A stretch of 64,000 nt of DNA from Pasteurella sp049941595. Lineage in GTDB: Bacteria > Pseudomonadota > Gammaproteobacteria > Enterobacterales > Pasteurellaceae. Below the pieces are notes generated by a model. That model made no database searches and was not told the origin of the DNA. It saw only the letters and a program-made list of their open reading frames with translations. Positions 60,664 through 64,000 of the stretch are shown piece after piece; position 1 is the first letter of the stretch; each line of letters opens with the position of its first letter. Made by a program: the position numbers and the translations under genes. Location of the stretch: the NCBI GenBank assembly GCA_049941595.1, contig JBNFNA010000008.1:1-64000 (forward strand). The letters are read 5' to 3'.

Positions 60664-61800
60664 ATGATTGATTATGAAATTCTACGTTTTGTTTGGTGGA
60701 TCTTGATCGGTGTATTGCTTATTGGTTTTGCAGTAACTGATGGCTTTGATATGGGTGTTCTTACTTTATTACCTTTCGCAGGTAAAAAAGAAGTTGAAAA
60801 ACGCATTATGATCAACTCAATCGCACCACACTGGGATGGTAACCAAGTTTGGTTATTAACAGCTGGCGGCGCAATGTTTGCGGCGTGGCCGATTGTTTAT
60901 GCTACCTCATTCTCTGGTTTCTATATCGCAATGATTTTAGTTTTAGCAGCATTATTCTTCCGCCCTGTGGGTTTGGAATACCGTGCTAAAATTGACAACC
61001 CAACTTGGCGTACATTATGGGACTGGGGATTATTTATCGGTGGTTTCGTTCCTTCATTAGTATTCGGTGTTGCATTCGGTAACTTATTACAAGGTGTACC
61101 ATTCGAATTTAATGAATTATTACAAGTGAAATATACTGGTTCATTCTTTGCATTATTAAACCCATTTGCATTGCTTTGTGGTTTAGTGAGTGCGGCAATG
61201 TTAACAACACAAGGTGGTGCTTGGTTACAAATGAAGACCACTAGCGAATTACGTGATCGTGCTCGCGTGATTACTCAAATTGGTGCTGTTGCAACATTGA
61301 TCACTTTCGTACTTGCAGGTGTATGGCTATATTTCAAAGATGGTTTTGTGGTGACTTCAATGATCGATCACAATGCTCCATCTACACCATTTGGTAAAAC
61401 AGTAGCGATCGAAGCGGGAGCTTGGTTCAACAACTATAAAGAGATGCCTGTATTATGGATTTTCCCTTTACTTGCTGTTGGTGGTGCATTATTAAATATC
61501 TTAGCATCTAAAGCTAACCGTTCTGGCTTTGCGTTCTTATTCTCATCATTAACAATGGCAGGTATTATTTTAACTGCGGGTATTGCAATGTTCCCATTTG
61601 TAATGCCATCAATTACTCACCCAGAGTTAAGCTTGTTAATGTGGGATTCAACATCAAGTAAGTTAACATTAACCTTAATGTTTGGCTTTACTTTAGTATT
61701 AGTTGTTTTCTTATTATCGTACACTATCTGGGCATACTGGAAAATGTTCGGTCGCTTGGACAGCCAGTTCATCGAAGAAAACAAAAACTCATTATACTAA
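60664..61800 (+). CDS. cydB: Cytochrome bd ubiquinol oxidase subunit II
   Basis: CydB is the partner membrane subunit of CydA. The 378-residue product has about eight membrane segments and the family openings DYEILRFVWWILIGVLLIGF and VTDGFDMGVLTLLPF, then HWDGNQVWLLTAGGAMFAAWP. The ribosome site of cydX overlaps its stop codon. Confidence 0.99.
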   Translation: MIDYEILRFVWWILIGVLLIGFAVTDGFDMGVLTLLPFAGKKEVEKRIMINSIAPHWDGNQVWLLTAGGAMFAAWPIVYATSFSGFYIAMILVLAALFFRPVGLEYRAKIDNPTWRTLWDWGLFIGGFVPSLVFGVAFGNLLQGVPFEFNELLQVKYTGSFFALLNPFALLCGLVSAAMLTTQGGAWLQMKTTSELRDRARVITQIGAVATLITFVLAGVWLYFKDGFVVTSMIDHNAPSTPFGKTVAIEAGAWFNNYKEMPVLWIFPLLAVGGALLNILASKANRSGFAFLFSSLTMAGIILTAGIAMFPFVMPSITHPELSLLMWDSTSSKLTLTLMFGFTLVLVVFLLSYTIWAYWKMFGRLDSQFIEENKNSLY

Positions 61801-61812
61801 GGAGAAAATATT

Positions 61813-61911
61813 ATGTTTTATGTCATTTGGGTATTGGGTGTTTTGTTAGCGGTAATGCTATCTGCAGTGATCACTATCGGTCTTGAAAAGACTGGCAAAT
61901 TTGATGAGTAA
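61813..61911 (+). CDS. cydX: Cytochrome bd accessory subunit CydX
   Basis: This 32-residue single-pass membrane protein (MFYVIWVLGVLLAVMLSAVI, then TIGLEKTGKFDE) stabilises the heme site of the bd oxidase. AAGGAG begins at the last bases of cydB, 9 nt before the ATG. The acidic Glu in the TIGLE stretch matches the conserved CydX glutamate. Its stop overlaps the ybgE start by 8 nt. Confidence 0.93.
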   Translation: MFYVIWVLGVLLAVMLSAVITIGLEKTGKFDE

Positions 61912-62203
61912 TCGAATGATTAATTCTCTATATCAAATCTTTAATAAGGGTTCGTTAAGAACCCTTTCATTTATACTAGCCATTTTAATTACATTGTGCT
62001 TTTTCCTTAATATCAATGCGTTTTCGACTAATTTACGCAGTGCACCTGTCGGTGTCGTGTTGTTTATTGTGTGGGGAACCGGCGTGCTTTGGATTCACGG
62101 AATTGGTTTTGATATTCGAGCAACAATTTGGAAAGGGATATTTTCACCTTTATGGGGTTATATTGCATTTCTACTTGCACTTTACTTTGCTTGGGCAATG
62201 TAA
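61904..62203 (+). CDS. ybgE: Cyd operon protein YbgE
   Basis: YbgE is a small membrane protein always found behind cydABX; its role is not firmly known. The 99-residue product has about three membrane segments (around 21-38, 45-63, 75-95), and the fragments GIGFDIR and PLWGYIAF fit the family. I chose the ATG at 61904 inside cydX because of the coupled overlap; the upstream ORF start at 61883 would read through cydX. Confidence 0.88.
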   Translation: MSNRMINSLYQIFNKGSLRTLSFILAILITLCFFLNINAFSTNLRSAPVGVVLFIVWGTGVLWIHGIGFDIRATIWKGIFSPLWGYIAFLLALYFAWAM

Positions 62204-62281
62204 TTATTTGTTGTTAAACGTAAAAATTTTTACTATAAACCTGCTGAAGGCTTGCTTATCATTCATACAAGTTCTAAAATA

Positions 62282-62308
62282 CGCCACTTATTTAGAGTGG
62301 CTATATTT
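62282..62308 (+). terminator. Weak hairpin between ybgE and ybgC
   Basis: GCCACT and AGTGGC pair with a 7-nt loop, followed by TATATTTT. It probably reduces read-through from cyd into tol. Confidence 0.55.
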
Positions 62309-62331
62309 TAATAATCGAGAGGAAGGTAATT

Positions 62332-62736
62332 ATGTCTGAAACTACGTTTAATTTTCCTATTCGAGTCTATTATGAAGACACTGATGCAGGTGGTGTTGTT
62401 TATCACGCACGTTATTTACATTTCTTTGAGCGTGCCAGAACAGAATACTTACGTAACCTGCATTTTTCACAACAAACCCTGTTAAATGAACAACAGCTGG
62501 CTTTTGTTGTCAAAGCAATGAATATTGATTATTGTTTCCCCGCGAAATTAGATGATTTACTTGTGGTTGAAACAAAAATGATGTCAGTGAAAGGAGCAAC
62601 TCTACTTTTTTCACAACTATTAAAGAAAGAAAATGTGATTTTATGCGAGGCTACTGTAAAGGTAGCCTGTGTTGATCTTGGAAAAATGAAACCAGTTGCC
62701 ATTCCAAAAGAGATAAAAATCGCACTGGAAAGTTAG
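62332..62736 (+). CDS. ybgC: Acyl-CoA thioesterase YbgC (Tol-Pal associated)
   Basis: YbgC hydrolyses short-chain acyl-CoA or acyl-ACP thioesters and sits with the Tol-Pal genes. The 134-residue hot-dog-fold product has the 4-hydroxybenzoyl-CoA thioesterase signature VYYEDTDAGGVVYHARYLHFFERA (about 12-35), with the conserved Asp in the YEDTDAGG part. AGGAAGG precedes the ATG. tolQ starts 25 nt after its stop. Confidence 0.97.
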   Translation: MSETTFNFPIRVYYEDTDAGGVVYHARYLHFFERARTEYLRNLHFSQQTLLNEQQLAFVVKAMNIDYCFPAKLDDLLVVETKMMSVKGATLLFSQLLKKENVILCEATVKVACVDLGKMKPVAIPKEIKIALES

Positions 62737-62760
62737 CTATAAACGTTGTCGGAGTATGTA

Positions 62761-63450
62761 ATGACTGCAGATTTGAACTTTTTAGAATTATTTCTAAAAG
62801 CGAGTATTGTTGTTCAACTTGTTATTGTAATTTTGCTTGTTTTCTCAATTATGTCTTGGGCTATCATCATTCAACGTAGCCGTGTATTGACGAAAGCATT
62901 AAAAGATTCAGCCGCTTTTGAAGATCGTTTCTGGTCAGGTGAAGATCTTAATCGCTTATATGAAGGTTTAGAAAACCGCCGTGATGGATTAAGTGGTAGT
63001 GAGCAAATTTTTTATGTCGGTTTCAAAGAGTTTTCTCGTTTAAAACAGGCAAATCCAGATTCTCCAGAATCAATTATTCAAGGTAGTACGCGTGCGATGA
63101 ACCTTGCAATGAACCGTGAAGTGGAAGACTTAGAAACTCGCGTGCCATTCTTAGCCACCGTGGCATCAATCAGCCCATATATCGGTTTATTTGGTACGGT
63201 ATGGGGGATTATGCACGCATTTATGGCATTAAGTGGTGCAAAACAAGCAACATTACAAATGGTTGCTCCAGGTATCGCAGAAGCATTGATTGCAACGGCG
63301 ATTGGTTTATTTGCAGCGATTCCAGCAGTAATGGCATATAACCGTTTAAGCTTACGTGTCAATAAATTAGAACAGAATTACGGTAATTTTATTGACGAAT
63401 TTACAACGATTCTACATCGTCAAGTGTTTGGTAGAAATAGCCATCATTAA
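62761..63450 (+). CDS. tolQ: Tol-Pal system proton channel subunit TolQ
   Basis: TolQ with TolR forms the proton-driven stator that energises TolA and keeps the outer membrane constricted at division. The start at 62761 (MTADLNFLELF) follows GGAG and gives 229 residues. Three membrane segments are visible (about 12-35, 135-160, 170-195), with VASISPYIGLFGTVWGIMHAF in the second and third region typical of MotA/TolQ/ExbB. Confidence 0.98.
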   Translation: MTADLNFLELFLKASIVVQLVIVILLVFSIMSWAIIIQRSRVLTKALKDSAAFEDRFWSGEDLNRLYEGLENRRDGLSGSEQIFYVGFKEFSRLKQANPDSPESIIQGSTRAMNLAMNREVEDLETRVPFLATVASISPYIGLFGTVWGIMHAFMALSGAKQATLQMVAPGIAEALIATAIGLFAAIPAVMAYNRLSLRVNKLEQNYGNFIDEFTTILHRQVFGRNSHH

Positions 63451-63524
63451 TCAAAAAGATGATATATTTCACCGCGCTTTGAATGCAAAGTGCGGTCAAT
63501 TTTGAAAAAGTTTTAGAGGTATCT

Positions 63525-63947
63525 ATGTCTTACCGTCGTAAACGCAGAGATGTAAAATCTGAAATTAATATCGTTCCATTTTTGGACGTGTTATTAGTAT
63601 TGTTGCTCATTTTTATGGCAACAGCACCGATTATTAGCCAAAGCGTGCAAGTTGAACTTCCTGATGCGGTAGAAAGTCAAAGTGTATCGAATGAAGATAA
63701 AGTGCCAGTTATCTTAGAAGTGGCAGGCATTGGGCAATATAGCTTGGCGATTGGCTCAGAACGCTTAGAAGGTTTAACTGAAGAGATGGTGACGCAGTTA
63801 TCTAAACAAGAATTTGATAAAGATAATAACACGCTCTTTTTAGTTGGCGGTGCCAGAGATGTGCCTTATGAAGAGGTCATTAAAGCATTGAATTTACTTC
63901 ATCTTGCAGGTATTAAATCTGTTGGATTAATGACAAACCCGATTTAA
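63525..63947 (+). CDS. tolR: Tol-Pal system subunit TolR
   Basis: TolR is the single-pass stator partner of TolQ. The start at 63525 gives 140 residues; the upstream in-frame ATG at 63483 sits before the uptake signal. The one membrane segment (about 18-40) contains the key Asp of INIVPFLDVLLVLLLIFMATA. A periplasmic domain follows (LFLVGGARDVPYEEVIKAL). Confidence 0.98.
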   Translation: MSYRRKRRDVKSEINIVPFLDVLLVLLLIFMATAPIISQSVQVELPDAVESQSVSNEDKVPVILEVAGIGQYSLAIGSERLEGLTEEMVTQLSKQEFDKDNNTLFLVGGARDVPYEEVIKALNLLHLAGIKSVGLMTNPI

Positions 63948-63963
63948 TAAGATAGGTAATATT

Positions 63964-64000
63964 GTGCAAAGTAAACGACAAAATAAAGATATAAGTGCGG
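63964..64000 (+). CDS. tolA: Tol-Pal protein TolA, first codons only (cut by window edge)
   Basis: A GTG at 63964 opens a frame reading VQSKRQNKDISA, close in style to H. influenzae TolA's basic start (MQNNRQKKGI, from memory). It lies 16 nt after tolR, as expected in the tol operon, with AGG nearby. The window ends inside an apparent uptake signal (AAGTGCGG). The identity is inferred from position and this short similarity. Confidence 0.65.
   Translation, partial: MQSKRQNKDISA

Larger units (their letters stand above)
4725..64000. repeat. Hin-type DNA uptake signal sequences (AAGTGCGGT), 39 perfect copies
   Basis: On the plus strand at 4725, 7646, 12140, 13147, 15382, 17001, 17982, 18390, 28649, 30640, 33145, 33953, 36065, 38420, 38789, 38978, 39840, 40782, 41157, 44088, 48595, 49468, 50848, 53031, 58596, 63488. 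On the minus strand (ACCGCACTT) at 12156, 28676, 30657, 37457, 39235, 41869, 43120, 44136, 46990, 50504, 54608, 56487, 56807. They mark DNA for uptake by competent Pasteurellaceae. Many are followed by the A/T tracts of the extended signal. The list was made by eye and may miss one or two. Confidence 0.9.

Noticed and set aside
1..64000. tRNA, rRNA and tmRNA genes
   Set aside because: No cloverleaf-type or rRNA sequence was recognised on either strand by eye; a dedicated scan was not possible.

Overview
The window is a chromosomal segment of a gamma-proteobacterium of the family Pasteurellaceae. The main evidence is the 9-base DNA-uptake signal AAGTGCGGT or its complement, of which I located 39 perfect copies. 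This is the Haemophilus influenzae ('Hin') type of uptake sequence, used by Haemophilus, Aggregatibacter, Pasteurella and relatives. Family-typical gene orders agree: tig-clpP-clpX, aspS-nudB-yebC-ruvC-ruvA-ruvB, rnt-gloA and divergent ssb/uvrA. A sorbitol PTS operon, a fused glutathione synthase (gshF) and a joined cyd-ybgE-ybgC-tol cluster argue against H. influenzae itself. I cannot name the species.

Layout. 1-3.4 kb is an accessory region holding the 3' ends of Rhs polymorphic-toxin genes: an HNH/EHHH-type nuclease tip with an Imm50-like immunity gene, a stray Rhs core fragment, and a GHH-type nuclease tip broken by a frameshift but still followed by an apparently intact SUKH-like immunity gene. 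Degraded coding remnants follow. 3.4-14.3 kb is housekeeping: ssb and uvrA diverging around a LexA-like box, periplasmic Cu/Zn superoxide dismutase, rlmB and rnr, mreBCD and a YhbP-like protein. 14.5-20.2 kb is leuABCD on the minus strand, preceded by a promoter, a leucine-rich leader peptide and an attenuator hairpin. Two leu intergenic gaps carry copies of the same roughly 160-bp structured element. 20.5-25.4 kb is the glucitol/sorbitol operon srlAEBD-gutM-(HAD phosphatase)-srlR, with a well-placed class II CRP site.

25.7-37.4 kb carries ypfJ, kbp, the proteostasis block tig-clpP-clpX-lon, gshF, ybeZ and ybeY. 37.5-50 kb holds a coiled-coil lipoprotein, tmcA, a Cys-rich mini-protein, mfd, priC, a YuiF/NhaC-like antiporter, rnt, gloA and a large DUF2157/GDYXXLXY membrane protein. 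50-58.6 kb holds cmoA, an ICMT-like methyltransferase, aspS, nudB, yebC, a lipoprotein, ruvCAB and a small exported protein. 58.6-64 kb is the cytochrome bd oxidase operon cydABX-ybgE with FNR- and CRP-like sites upstream, then ybgC-tolQ-tolR and the first codons of tolA, cut by the window edge.

Most of the window is ordinary core genome. The less ordinary parts are the Rhs tip graveyard, the paired leu intergenic elements, the leu attenuator, the embedded sugar-phosphatase in the sorbitol operon, and a stretch of about 10 kb (18.4-28.6 kb) without a perfect uptake signal. I saw no tRNA, rRNA, CRISPR array or complete insertion sequence.
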